DNA of 7,227 bases, from positions 1 through 7,227 of the forward strand of contig JAFXOC010000527.1 of NCBI GenBank assembly GCA_017529085.1. Direction: 5' to 3'. Origin of the DNA: Selenomonadaceae bacterium (GTDB lineage: Bacteria > Bacillota > Negativicutes > Selenomonadales > Selenomonadaceae). The first letter of the stretch is position 1. The number at the start of each line of letters is the position of its first letter. Positions 1 to 7,102 of this stretch are shown piece after piece. A model generated the notes under the pieces. It was given only the letters and a program-made list of their open reading frames with translations. It made no database searches and was not told where the DNA came from. The position numbers were made by a program, and so were the translations under genes.

Positions 1-17
1 CTCCCTCTAAGAGGGAG
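1..17. repeat. Hairpin repeat cut by the window edge
   Basis: Positions 1-7 (CTCCCTC) pair with 11-17 (GAGGGAG) around a TAA loop. The bases at 18-19 (GC) suggest that the stem continues to the left of the window. Short C/T-rich then G/A-rich palindromes of this sort are common between genes in gut Clostridia-type genomes, so this is probably one end of a dispersed intergenic repeat. It lacks a T-tract, so a terminator role is not supported. Confidence 0.5.
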
Positions 18-69
18 GCACTCGGATTTTTACTTTTGTGGCTAAAAGTTTACATTTTCCTTTCCGAAG

Positions 70-100
70 CCCCCCTCCCAGAGGGGGGTAGGGGGGAGAG
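70..100. repeat. C/G-rich hairpin followed by G-tracts
   Basis: CCCCCCTC at 70-77 pairs perfectly with GAGGGGGG at 81-88 around a CCA loop. A second run of six G follows at 91-96 after TA. The composition differs sharply from the AT-rich surroundings. It resembles the first hairpin in style and may belong to the same intergenic repeat class. The two G6 runs could also stack into a G-quadruplex, but only two runs are present, so this is speculative. Confidence 0.5.
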
Positions 101-148
101 CAAGAGGAGTAAATAAACAATAATAAGTCTACAATCCGAATAAGATTT

Positions 149-240
149 TATAGTGAACGCAAAAAATATTTTTTCTTGAGTTTGCTTCCCCGCCCTTCGG
201 GCGGGGAAGCAAATCACAAAATTTAATTGCGTTTACTATA
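149..240. repeat. Imperfect 92-bp palindrome, possible MITE-like element
   Basis: The outer arms TATAGTGAACGCAA (149-162) and TTGCGTTTACTATA (227-240) are inverted repeats matching at 13 of 14 positions; the one mismatch would be a G-U pair in RNA. They enclose a perfect GC-rich hairpin at 181-213. If the outer TA at 149-150 and 239-240 is read as a target duplication, an 88-bp non-coding unit with terminal inverted repeats remains. This is the architecture of small non-autonomous elements mobilised by IS630/Tc1-mariner-type transposases, which insert at TA. No transposase is in the window, and with one copy seen the mobile interpretation is inference; it could also be a structured 5' leader. 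Confidence 0.4.
181..213. repeat. Perfect 15-bp hairpin upstream of the chemoreceptor gene
   Basis: Positions 181-195 pair perfectly with 199-213 around a TTC loop. The central 19 nt, CCCCGCCC-TTC-GGGCGGGG, occur again reverse-complemented in the hairpin at 2128-2160. The base following the stem is T but no T-tract is present, so it is not a standard plus-strand intrinsic terminator. It may end transcription from an upstream gene inefficiently, or may simply be the core of the larger palindrome around it. Confidence 0.75.
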
Positions 241-304
241 TATACGTGATAAGCAGGAATTTTTTTTTAAAGGTAGAAACATAGAAGTTAAACGATGATT
301 GTAT

Positions 305-312
305 GAAAGGAG
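305..312 (+). promoter_or_regulatory. Ribosome binding site of the chemoreceptor gene
   Basis: GAAAGGAG lies 8 nt before the ATG at 321. This decides the start: the earlier in-frame ATG at 303 overlaps this very motif and has no Shine-Dalgarno sequence of its own. Confidence 0.8.
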
Positions 313-320
313 TAGTCATT

Positions 321-2114
321 ATGTTTAGTTCTATGAAGGGGCGGCTTATTTGCATTATAATAGGCGTATCGTTATTGTCTATCCTCTCCGTCGGCGCATT
401 TTTCACATATACCACTATATCGGAAAACGAAGAGCAGCTGGCAAATTACCGTAAAGACCTTGAGACAAGCATAGAAGCGTCGTTAAGAGGCGAGACCGAA
501 ATTGCCGTAAGCCTTATAAATGAATTTTATAAGAAGCAGCAAGCGGGGCTTATGACGGAAGCGGAAGCCAAAAAAGCGGCGGCGGATCTTGTCCGCGAAC
601 TTCGTTACGACAATGGTAAGGGATATTTTTGGGTTGATACGGACGAAGGCGTAAACGTGGTGCTTTTGGGTCGCGATACCGAGGGAAAATCTCGCATTAA
701 CGCCAAGGATCCGTCGGGACGCGAATTTATAAAAGAGATGATTGCTAACGGCAAAAAGCCCGGCGGCGGTTTTACCGACTTGCAATTTGCAAAACCCGGC
801 GAGACGGAACCCCTTCCCAAACGCAATTATACCTGCGAATTCAAACCCTTTCATTGGGTATTGGGCACGGGCGTTTGGATAGACGAGATAGACGCTAAAG
901 TCGCCGAGCGCGAGGCGCTTTTAAAATCTAATTTGACTTCCAATTTGATTTCCACTCTTATCGTGCTTGTGATTTTGCAGGCAATTTTCGTATTTGTTGC
1001 GGTTTATGTTGCGAAGAATATAGCAAATCCCATTGAAACCATTACCAACAGAATGAGAGTAATGGGCGGCGGCGACCTTCGCATGGACAGCGCGGCAAAG
1101 GCGGAACTTGAAGAACTTGCGCTCAGAAGCGATGAACTTGGCGTTATGAGCAAAGCCATGAGAGATATGTACGAAAAGATTCGTTCTCTTATGGAGCGTA
1201 TTATTGAGTCTTCGGAATATGTTGCGGCGGCTTCCGAAGAGCTTACTTCGACGGCGGAACAATCTTCTGATGTCAGCCAGTCCATAGCCGAATCCGTTGT
1301 AAGCGTTGCGGGATCTTGTTCGGAACAGTTTACGGATATTGAAACGGCAAACGGTACAACTCAAGAATTTGCGGAACACATGGATAAGTTTAAGACCGCC
1401 ATAAACGAATCCGGCGAAAAGATAAAGAATACCAGCGAATACGCAAACGTTGGCCGTAAGAATGTGGAACAAGCCGTAGCGGGCATGGGCAGCATAAATG
1501 ACAGCGTTCAGGCAATCTCGGCTGTTATCGGCAAACTTGGCGAACAGTCTCAAAAGATCGGCACAATCGTGGATACTATTTCCGCAATTTCCGAACAGAC
1601 CAACCTTCTTGCTCTTAACGCGGCTATTGAGGCGGCGCGCGCCGGCGAACACGGGCGCGGGTTCGCCGTTGTCGCGGATGAGGTGCGAAAACTTGCCGAA
1701 CAGTCCAGCAACGCAGCGGGCGAGATTTCTTCGCTTATCAACAATATTCAAAAGGAAACGGAAAGCGCAGTCAGCGCCATGGAATCCGGCGTATCTCAGG
1801 TAAGCGACGGCACAAAGGCGGTGGACGGCGCGGGCGCTTCCTTTAAGGAGATTTCCGAAATGGTTGAAAGCGTTGCGGAAAGTTCTCGCGCTATGGCTTC
1901 AATCGTAAACGATCTCAACAAAGGCACCGACCGCATAAGAGAAGCCATCACGAAAATCAACGACATGGGTCGTAAAGTTGCGGACGAAGCGCAGACCGTA
2001 TCCGCCGCAACTGAAGAGCAAACGGCTTCCATGCACGAAATAGCGGACGCAAGTCGCAAACTTGCTCTGCAGGCGCAGGATCTGCAAAACGTAATCGCAG
2101 AGTTTAAGCTTTAA
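321..2114 (+). CDS. Methyl-accepting chemotaxis protein, single Cache sensor
   Basis: Transmembrane chemoreceptor that senses a small ligand outside the cell and controls the CheA/CheW kinase complex. The 597-residue product (start chosen by the ribosome binding site) has a first membrane helix at about 8-30, an extracellular single Cache domain at about 35-200 with GYFWVDTDEG (101-110) and the closing FKPFHWVLGTGVWIDEID (174-191), a second membrane helix at about 209-231, a HAMP domain at about 231-285, and a long coiled-coil signalling domain. The signalling tip that binds CheA/CheW is conserved: EQTNLLALNAAIEAARAGE (425-443), followed by GRGFAVVADEVRKLAE. Likely methylation sites lie at 302-311 and 561-571, the latter containing ATEEQTAS. 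The C-terminus (AEFKL) lacks the NWETF-type pentapeptide for CheR/CheB docking. Domain layout matches the sCache_2-type receptors of anaerobic Bacillota. The ligand cannot be told from sequence; no other chemotaxis gene is nearby. Confidence 0.95.
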   Translation: MFSSMKGRLICIIIGVSLLSILSVGAFFTYTTISENEEQLANYRKDLETSIEASLRGETEIAVSLINEFYKKQQAGLMTEAEAKKAAADLVRELRYDNGKGYFWVDTDEGVNVVLLGRDTEGKSRINAKDPSGREFIKEMIANGKKPGGGFTDLQFAKPGETEPLPKRNYTCEFKPFHWVLGTGVWIDEIDAKVAEREALLKSNLTSNLISTLIVLVILQAIFVFVAVYVAKNIANPIETITNRMRVMGGGDLRMDSAAKAELEELALRSDELGVMSKAMRDMYEKIRSLMERIIESSEYVAAASEELTSTAEQSSDVSQSIAESVVSVAGSCSEQFTDIETANGTTQEFAEHMDKFKTAINESGEKIKNTSEYANVGRKNVEQAVAGMGSINDSVQAISAVIGKLGEQSQKIGTIVDTISAISEQTNLLALNAAIEAARAGEHGRGFAVVADEVRKLAEQSSNAAGEISSLINNIQKETESAVSAMESGVSQVSDGTKAVDGAGASFKEISEMVESVAESSRAMASIVNDLNKGTDRIREAITKINDMGRKVADEAQTVSAATEEQTASMHEIADASRKLALQAQDLQNVIAEFKL

Positions 2115-2127
2115 ATTTTTATGATTT

Positions 2128-2160
2128 ATGATTACCCCGCCCGAAGGGCGGGGTAATCAT
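2128..2160. repeat. Perfect 15-bp hairpin between receptor gene and ileS
   Basis: Positions 2128-2142 pair perfectly with 2146-2160 around a GAA loop. The core is the reverse complement of the hairpin core at 187-205, while the seven outer base pairs (ATGATTA) differ. It lies 13 nt after the receptor stop codon, where a terminator would be expected, but it is followed by ATCAAATATA rather than a run of T. It could therefore stabilise the 3' end of the receptor message or attenuate transcription into ileS rather than act as a full terminator. Confidence 0.75.
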
Positions 2161-2177
2161 ATCAAATATAATTTTCT

Positions 2178-2182
2178 GGAGG
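2178..2182 (+). promoter_or_regulatory. Ribosome binding site of ileS
   Basis: A perfect GGAGG sits 7 nt before a TTG codon at 2190. Together with the family-typical N-terminus that follows (YNKVETGLNFAEREKEI), it supports TTG rather than a downstream ATG as the start. No T-box features (specifier stem-loop or GGTGG-type antiterminator) precede it. Confidence 0.85.
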
Positions 2183-2189
2183 AATTTTT

Positions 2190-5100
2190 TTGTATAACAA
2201 AGTTGAAACAGGTTTAAATTTTGCCGAAAGAGAAAAGGAGATTGTAAAGTTTTGGCAAGATAACGGTATAGCTCAAAAAGCCGTAGATTTAAAGGACAAG
2301 AATAATGTTTTTACCTTTTATGACGGACCTCCCACCGCTAACGGTAAGCCTCATATAGGACACGTCTTGACCCGCGTCATAAAAGATATGTTCCCCCGTT
2401 ACAAATCCATGAAAGGCGCGAGAGTGCTCAGAAAGGCGGGTTGGGATACTCACGGACTTCCCGTGGAGCTTGAAGTTGAAAAAGCCGTCGGCATTAACGG
2501 TAAAGAGGAGATTGAATCTTACGGGATTGAGCCTTTTATAAAGAAATGTAGGGAATCCGTTTGGAAGTATAAGGGTATGTGGGAGGAATTTTCCGATGTC
2601 GTTGGATTTTGGGCGGACATGGAACATCCATACATTACCTACGAGAACGATTTTATAGAATCCGAATGGTGGGCTTTAAAGGAAATTTGGAAGAAGGGAC
2701 TTTTGTATCAGGGACATAAGGTTGTACCATATTGTCCCCGTTGCGGAACCCCGCTTTCTTCTCACGAAGTTGCGCAAGGATATAAAGACGTAAAAGAACG
2801 CTCCGCATTGGTAAAGTTTAAGGCTAAGGGCGAAGACGCGTATTTCCTCGCTTGGACCACTACGCCTTGGACGCTTCCTTCAAACTTGGGACTTTGCGTA
2901 AATCCCGAAGTGGATTATGTAAAGATAAAGGTTGCGGACACCGTATATTATCTCGCGGAAGCCTTGGTTGAAACCGTGTTTGACGGAGTAGAGGGCGAAC
3001 GTAAAGTGTTGGAGCGCGTAAAAGGCAAGGATTTGGAGTACCGCGAATACGAACCTCTTTACCCATACGCGGAAGGAAAGCTTGATAAAAAAGCTTTCTT
3101 TGTAATATGCGACGATTATGTAACCACAACGGACGGTACGGGCATAGTTCACACCGCTCCGGCGTTTGGCGAAGACGACAATAGAGTTTGCGCAAAATAT
3201 AATATGCCTTTCGTGCAATTTGTAAACGCTAAAGGCGAAATGACGGAAGAAACCGATTGGCCGGGGACTTTCGTAAAAGACGCAGATCCTCTTATTTTGA
3301 GAGATTTAAAGGAAAATGGCAAACTTTTCCGCGCTCCCGTGTTTGAGCACAGCTATCCTCATTGTTGGCGCTGCGATGCGCCTCTTATCTATTATGCCCG
3401 CGAAACTTGGTTTATTCGCATGACGGCGGTACGGGACGATTTAATAGCAAACAACAAAAAGGTGAACTGGATCCCTAAATCCATAGGCGAAGGACGCTTC
3501 GGCGATTGGCTCGAACACGTGCAGGATTGGGGAATAAGCCGCAACCGTTATTGGGGCACGCCGCTTAATATTTGGAAATGCTCTTGCGGTCACGAACACG
3601 CGGTAGGCTCAATAGCGGAATTAAAAGAACTTGCAAAAGACAAATTTGATACTATAGAACTTCACAGACCCTATGTCGACGATGTGGTTATCCCCTGCGA
3701 AAAATGCGGAAAAGATATGCGTAGGGTGCCGGAGGTTATCGATTGCTGGTTCGATTCAGGCGCAATGCCTTTTGCCCAATGGCATTATCCCTTTGAAAAC
3801 AAAGAGATTTTTGAAAATCACTTTCCCGCCGATTTTATTTCGGAAGCTGTCGATCAGACCCGCGGCTGGTTCTATTCGTTAATCGCCATTTCGACTCTGC
3901 TTTTCAACGAAGCGCCTTACAAAAATGTTATAGTATTGGGTCATGTGCAGGACGAAAACGGGCAGAAGATGAGCAAGTCCAAAGGCAACGCCGTTGATCC
4001 GATGGAAGCTCTCACCCATTACGGTGCGGACCCCATTCGTTGGTATTTCTATGAAAACAGCGCGCCTTGGCTTCCCAATCGTTTTTCGGGTAAAGCGGTT
4101 GAAGAGGGTCAGCGCAAATTCCTGGGCACTCTCTGGAACACTTACGCATTCTTTGTGCTGTATGCGAACATCGACGATTTTGACGCTACAAAATATACTC
4201 TTGATAAAGGTAAATTGACGGTAATGGACAAATGGTGCCTATCTCGTCTTAACACCATGGTAAAGACCGTTGACGACGCTCTTTCAAACTACAAGGTAAC
4301 TGAAGCGGCGAAAGCATTGCAGTCGTTTGTCGAAGAACTTTCAAACTGGTACGTGAGAAGAAGTCGCGCCCGTTTCTGGGCGAAAGGCATGGAAGACGAT
4401 AAAATAGCCGCCTATATGACCCTTTACACGGCTCTTGTCACCACAGCCAAAGCCGCTGCGCCAATGGTACCCTTTATTACCGAGAGCATTTACCGCAACT
4501 TGGTTTGCTCAATCGACAAAAATGCGCCCGAAAGCGTGCATTTAACAGATTTCCCCTTATGCGACGAATCGTTCATTGATACGGCGCTTGAAGAAGATAT
4601 GGCGCTGCTCTTGAAAGTGGTTGTGCTTGGTCGCGCGGCGAGGAATTTGGCGGGGATAAAAAATCGCCAGCCCGTGCAAAATCTTTTCGTAAAGGCGGAT
4701 AAAGCACTTTCGACTTTCTTTACGGATATAGCAGCCGAAGAATTGAACGTAAAATCCGTAACATTCAAGGACAACATCGAAGAATACCTTGAATATCGAT
4801 TCAAGCCGGATTTCAGAAAGCTTGGTCCAAAAGTCGGAAAAGCGATGGGAGAGGTAAAGACTGCGCTTCAAAAATTAAACGGCGCAGAAGCGAAAAAAGC
4901 TCTTGATGATACGGGTGAAGTTAAGATTACGACTCCTTCCGGCGAATTTATCCTCACAAGGGAAGAAGTAGAAATTGAAGTCGCAGAACGCGAAGGCTAT
5001 CTTTCGCAGCAAGACGGCGCAGTTACCGTTGCGCTTGAAACAAAACTTACCCCCGAACTTATAGAAGAAGGCTTTTTGAGAGAAGTTATCAGCAAACTTC

Positions 5101-5312
5101 AAACAATGCGCAAAGACAGCGGTTTTGAAGTTACGGATCACATAAAAGTCTATGTTTCCGGCAACGAAAAAATAGCTTCCGTCTTAAAAAAGAACGAAAC
5201 CGAATTAAAACGCGTAGTGCTTGCAAACAATGTGATTTATGAAGCGGACGCTTCGCAAAAAGAATGGGATATAAACGGCGAAAAGGTATCGCTTGGGGTT
5301 GAGCGAGTATAA
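2190..5312 (+). CDS. ileS: Isoleucyl-tRNA synthetase, type 2 (eukaryote-like)
   Basis: Class I aminoacyl-tRNA synthetase that activates isoleucine with ATP and charges tRNA-Ile in the cytoplasm; essential for translation. The 1040-residue product is full length for the longer, eukaryote-like IleS2 branch (IleS1 is usually nearer 920-940). Visible parts: HIGH at 55-58 in GPPTANGKPHIGH; KMSKS at 593-597; the CP1 editing domain with WTTTPWT (222-228) and HTAPAFGEDD (321-330), which removes mischarged valine; cysteine pairs at 182/185, 392/395, 464/466 and 503/506 that probably bind zinc in part; DWGISRNRYWGTP (446-458); a helical anticodon-binding domain at about 680-785 containing NWYVRRSRARFW; and a C-terminal extension. 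HIGH is in canonical order, unlike the rearranged motif described in mupirocin hyper-resistant IleS2 enzymes, so hyper-resistance is not predicted. Starts with TTG. It follows the receptor gene by 75 nt and ends at a strong terminator. No T-box leader is seen, although ileS often has one in Bacillota. Confidence 0.97.
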   Translation: MYNKVETGLNFAEREKEIVKFWQDNGIAQKAVDLKDKNNVFTFYDGPPTANGKPHIGHVLTRVIKDMFPRYKSMKGARVLRKAGWDTHGLPVELEVEKAVGINGKEEIESYGIEPFIKKCRESVWKYKGMWEEFSDVVGFWADMEHPYITYENDFIESEWWALKEIWKKGLLYQGHKVVPYCPRCGTPLSSHEVAQGYKDVKERSALVKFKAKGEDAYFLAWTTTPWTLPSNLGLCVNPEVDYVKIKVADTVYYLAEALVETVFDGVEGERKVLERVKGKDLEYREYEPLYPYAEGKLDKKAFFVICDDYVTTTDGTGIVHTAPAFGEDDNRVCAKYNMPFVQFVNAKGEMTEETDWPGTFVKDADPLILRDLKENGKLFRAPVFEHSYPHCWRCDAPLIYYARETWFIRMTAVRDDLIANNKKVNWIPKSIGEGRFGDWLEHVQDWGISRNRYWGTPLNIWKCSCGHEHAVGSIAELKELAKDKFDTIELHRPYVDDVVIPCEKCGKDMRRVPEVIDCWFDSGAMPFAQWHYPFENKEIFENHFPADFISEAVDQTRGWFYSLIAISTLLFNEAPYKNVIVLGHVQDENGQKMSKSKGNAVDPMEALTHYGADPIRWYFYENSAPWLPNRFSGKAVEEGQRKFLGTLWNTYAFFVLYANIDDFDATKYTLDKGKLTVMDKWCLSRLNTMVKTVDDALSNYKVTEAAKALQSFVEELSNWYVRRSRARFWAKGMEDDKIAAYMTLYTALVTTAKAAAPMVPFITESIYRNLVCSIDKNAPESVHLTDFPLCDESFIDTALEEDMALLLKVVVLGRAARNLAGIKNRQPVQNLFVKADKALSTFFTDIAAEELNVKSVTFKDNIEEYLEYRFKPDFRKLGPKVGKAMGEVKTALQKLNGAEAKKALDDTGEVKITTPSGEFILTREEVEIEVAEREGYLSQQDGAVTVALETKLTPELIEEGFLREVISKLQTMRKDSGFEVTDHIKVYVSGNEKIASVLKKNETELKRVVLANNVIYEADASQKEWDINGEKVSLGVERV

Positions 5313-5313
5313 C

Positions 5314-5358
5314 AAAAAAACCGACAAACGCGATGTTATCGCGTTTGTCGGTTTTTTT
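5314..5358. terminator. Bidirectional intrinsic terminator
   Basis: A perfect 14-bp stem (5321-5334 with 5338-5351, loop GTT) is preceded by seven A (5314-5320) and followed by seven T (5352-5358). It begins just after the ileS stop codon. On the minus strand the A-tract becomes a T-tract, so the same hairpin can also end the converging operon whose last reading frame stops at 5380. Confidence 0.95.
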
Positions 5359-5379
5359 CGTTAATTTTGTCTAACACTT

Positions 5380-5919
5380 TCACTCATACAATTTCCCCGT
5401 CATAAATTCCTTTTTCGGTTTCAACCAAGGAATCGGCACAAGTTCCTCTCCGTCTTCGGTAATGTTCGCGGGACGGGACAACCTTTCTTCGAGAGCCTTA
5501 TACATATTTTCCCGCTCCTTTGCCGCGCCTAATTGTTGTTCGCGTACAAAATTAAACTCTTCGCACTTGAACGGCTTTTTGAAAAGTTCCCGTATTTCGT
5601 CTTTCGTGTACTTCTTCCCGTCCGTATAATACTGCGGTTTATAACCCCACGGTCTATACATTTCTTCAGTGACAAGTTCGATGCGGTAGTAATCAAAGGG
5701 GCTAAAATATCTTTCTCTTTTTCTTAATACGGGAGCGGGGTCAAAGTCTTTGACTTCGTTGCCTCTTATTATCATGCTTTCAGATACTCCATTGGCTGTA
5801 GTATGCATAAGGGAATCGTCCCATTCTAGGTCGAAAAAATCAAGCACGGCTTCAAGAGTAGCTTTTGGTTCAAGTTTTAAATCTTAGAAGCGGATAATTC
5901 TGGTGTAAGGTAAGTATTT
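5380..5919 (-). pseudogene. Sulfotransferase C-terminal fragment, broken by an in-frame TAA
   Basis: Remnant of a sulfotransferase, which moves sulfate from PAPS to a hydroxyl or amino group, for example on a glycan. The frame reads KYLPYTRIIRF, TAA (5886-5884), then DLKLEPKATLEAVLDFF. This matches the family's RYEDL-x3-P block with the stop exactly where the glutamate should be, so a single GAA-to-TAA change explains it. Further on, SPFDYYRIELVTEEMYRPWGY matches the typical C-terminal segment ending in a GY motif. The N-terminal half, with the PAPS-binding loop, is missing. After the stop the frame is open to 5380; a GTG at 5847 could start a 155-residue product but no convincing ribosome binding site precedes it, and the piece could not bind PAPS. 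It lies in the same frame as the corrected reading of the PEP-synthase-like gene upstream. Assignment rests on motif recall, not a search. Confidence 0.65.
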
Positions 5920-5999
5920 GTTGTTGGGGAGTAAGTATATGGGTAAATCGTGACTATTACCGTTTATTGCTTTTTGCCAGTTAAGGGATAACATGAAGG

Positions 6000-7090
6000 A
6001 CATAAACGTAAATCCGCTTTGGAATACATTAAAAGTTACTTTATCGTGGTTCTCGGGTATTTGCGGCAAGTCTTTCAAGATAGTAATTCACCAGCTTTTC
6101 GGCAATATCCGGCGGCAAATCCCTCGGAATAAACGAATTAAAACTCACCCTTGCGTCTATATAAGGCATACCGCAAAAATCTATCAAGAGCGGGAAGCTC
6201 CTAAGCCCCATAGAACCGTAATTGTCCCGCTGATACGCCCAAATAGCGTCGGTTATCAGCTCCTTATAAAGAGAGAGCGCCAACTGTTTGGGTTTTGTCC
6301 CTATCATCTCCACAGGATTCCAATCCGTCATATTGCTGTAAAGCGTCTTTTCGCCGTACAGAAAAACCCGCCTTGTCATGGATTCTCTTATTTTCGATTT
6401 AATTAAATCCACGCATTTTGCCGAAAGTTTTTCGTCAACCCTGCCGTTTACATAAAGCGGACGAACCTGCAATATATATACGGCATTATCTTTATAGGCA
6501 AATTCAATATCCAGCCTGTCCGTACAAAAAATTTTTTCAAGTCTTGCGGCGGACTCTATCACTTTTTTCAGCATTGTATCCTTTACGTTTGAAACGCTGT
6601 TTTTAAAGCAGTAGAAAAGTTTGTCCTCCACCGCCGCGCCGGAGGTAATCCCCGAAGTCGTGCCGCCTAAGTCAAAATGCACCTTATAATAATTTGCGCC
6701 GCCGTTAGGTTCAAGGGTAAAGACCACCCCTTCAGCGTTAGGGTGTTCCAACAGCGGTTGAACGAGGAACTGATTATCCTCCGCCTCATCGTCGTAAGAT
6801 GCCAAAACCTTTTTCGCAGCCGCAAAAAAGGCGTCCTTGCTAAGAGCGCAAATCTCCGATTCAAACTTCCCCGCCTGCGACTGTCCGTCTTTATCCTCAT
6901 TCTTTGCGCTGCTCCGAACGATGATTTTTTTAGCCTGAAATTTTTCGGAAACCCTCTGCCACACAGTTTTCGGATTTTTACGAAATTCCCTCAAAGTAAA
7001 ATAAAGCAGGGGCAAAACCTTTGCCCCAAAATCTTCCTTAGTGTTATACAGAAACTCCAACGTCTCCGCTTTTGTGCCGAAATTATACAT
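6000..7090 (-). pseudogene. PEP-synthase-like ATP-grasp protein, frameshifted and truncated
   Basis: N-terminal part of a PEP/pyruvate-binding (PPDK_N-type) protein; intact relatives pass phosphate from ATP through a swivelling histidine domain. Visible in the 349-residue frame (7090 to 6041): IIVRSSAKNED (56-66) and QAGKFES (72-78), the nucleotide-binding signature; FLVQPLLEHPNAEGVVFT (108-125); and DIEFAYKDNAVYILQVRPL (194-212), the conserved block ending the domain. A family-typical segment, MTDWNPVEMIGTKPK (254-268), follows. At LAAN the frame veers into TREPR and stops. Dropping one base near 6058 gives LAANPENHDKVTFNVF, which resembles the expected continuation, so this is a one-base insertion. 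The phosphohistidine and C-terminal domains are absent, so the product should not complete catalysis. The ATG start is supported by AAGGGA 5 nt upstream (7101-7096) and the typical N-terminus FGTKAETL. The gene before it ends 12 nt away, indicating an operon. Confidence 0.72.
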
Positions 7091-7102
7091 GATGTTCCCT
7101 TG

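Noticed and set aside
227..255. Possible promoter for the chemoreceptor gene (TTGCGT near 227 with TATA-rich boxes, or a sigma-28-like GTGATAAG near 246).
   Set aside because: The TTGCGT lies inside the palindrome arm, the spacing to a good -10 box is poor, and no sigma-28 -35 box (TAAA) is found at the right distance.
303..320. Upstream in-frame ATG at 303 as the chemoreceptor start, adding six residues.
   Set aside because: It overlaps the strong ribosome binding site at 305-312 and has no such site of its own; the ATG at 321 has ideal spacing.
921..1751. Long minus-strand open frame of 276 codons inside the chemoreceptor gene.
   Set aside because: It is antisense to strongly conserved receptor domains, has a low-complexity Arg/Phe/Asn-rich translation and no ribosome binding site; it is a codon-bias shadow.
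2190..5312. Horizontally acquired mupirocin-resistance type of isoleucyl-tRNA synthetase.
   Set aside because: HIGH and KMSKS are canonical, base composition matches the neighbouring receptor gene, and type 2 enzymes are the normal housekeeping form in many anaerobes.
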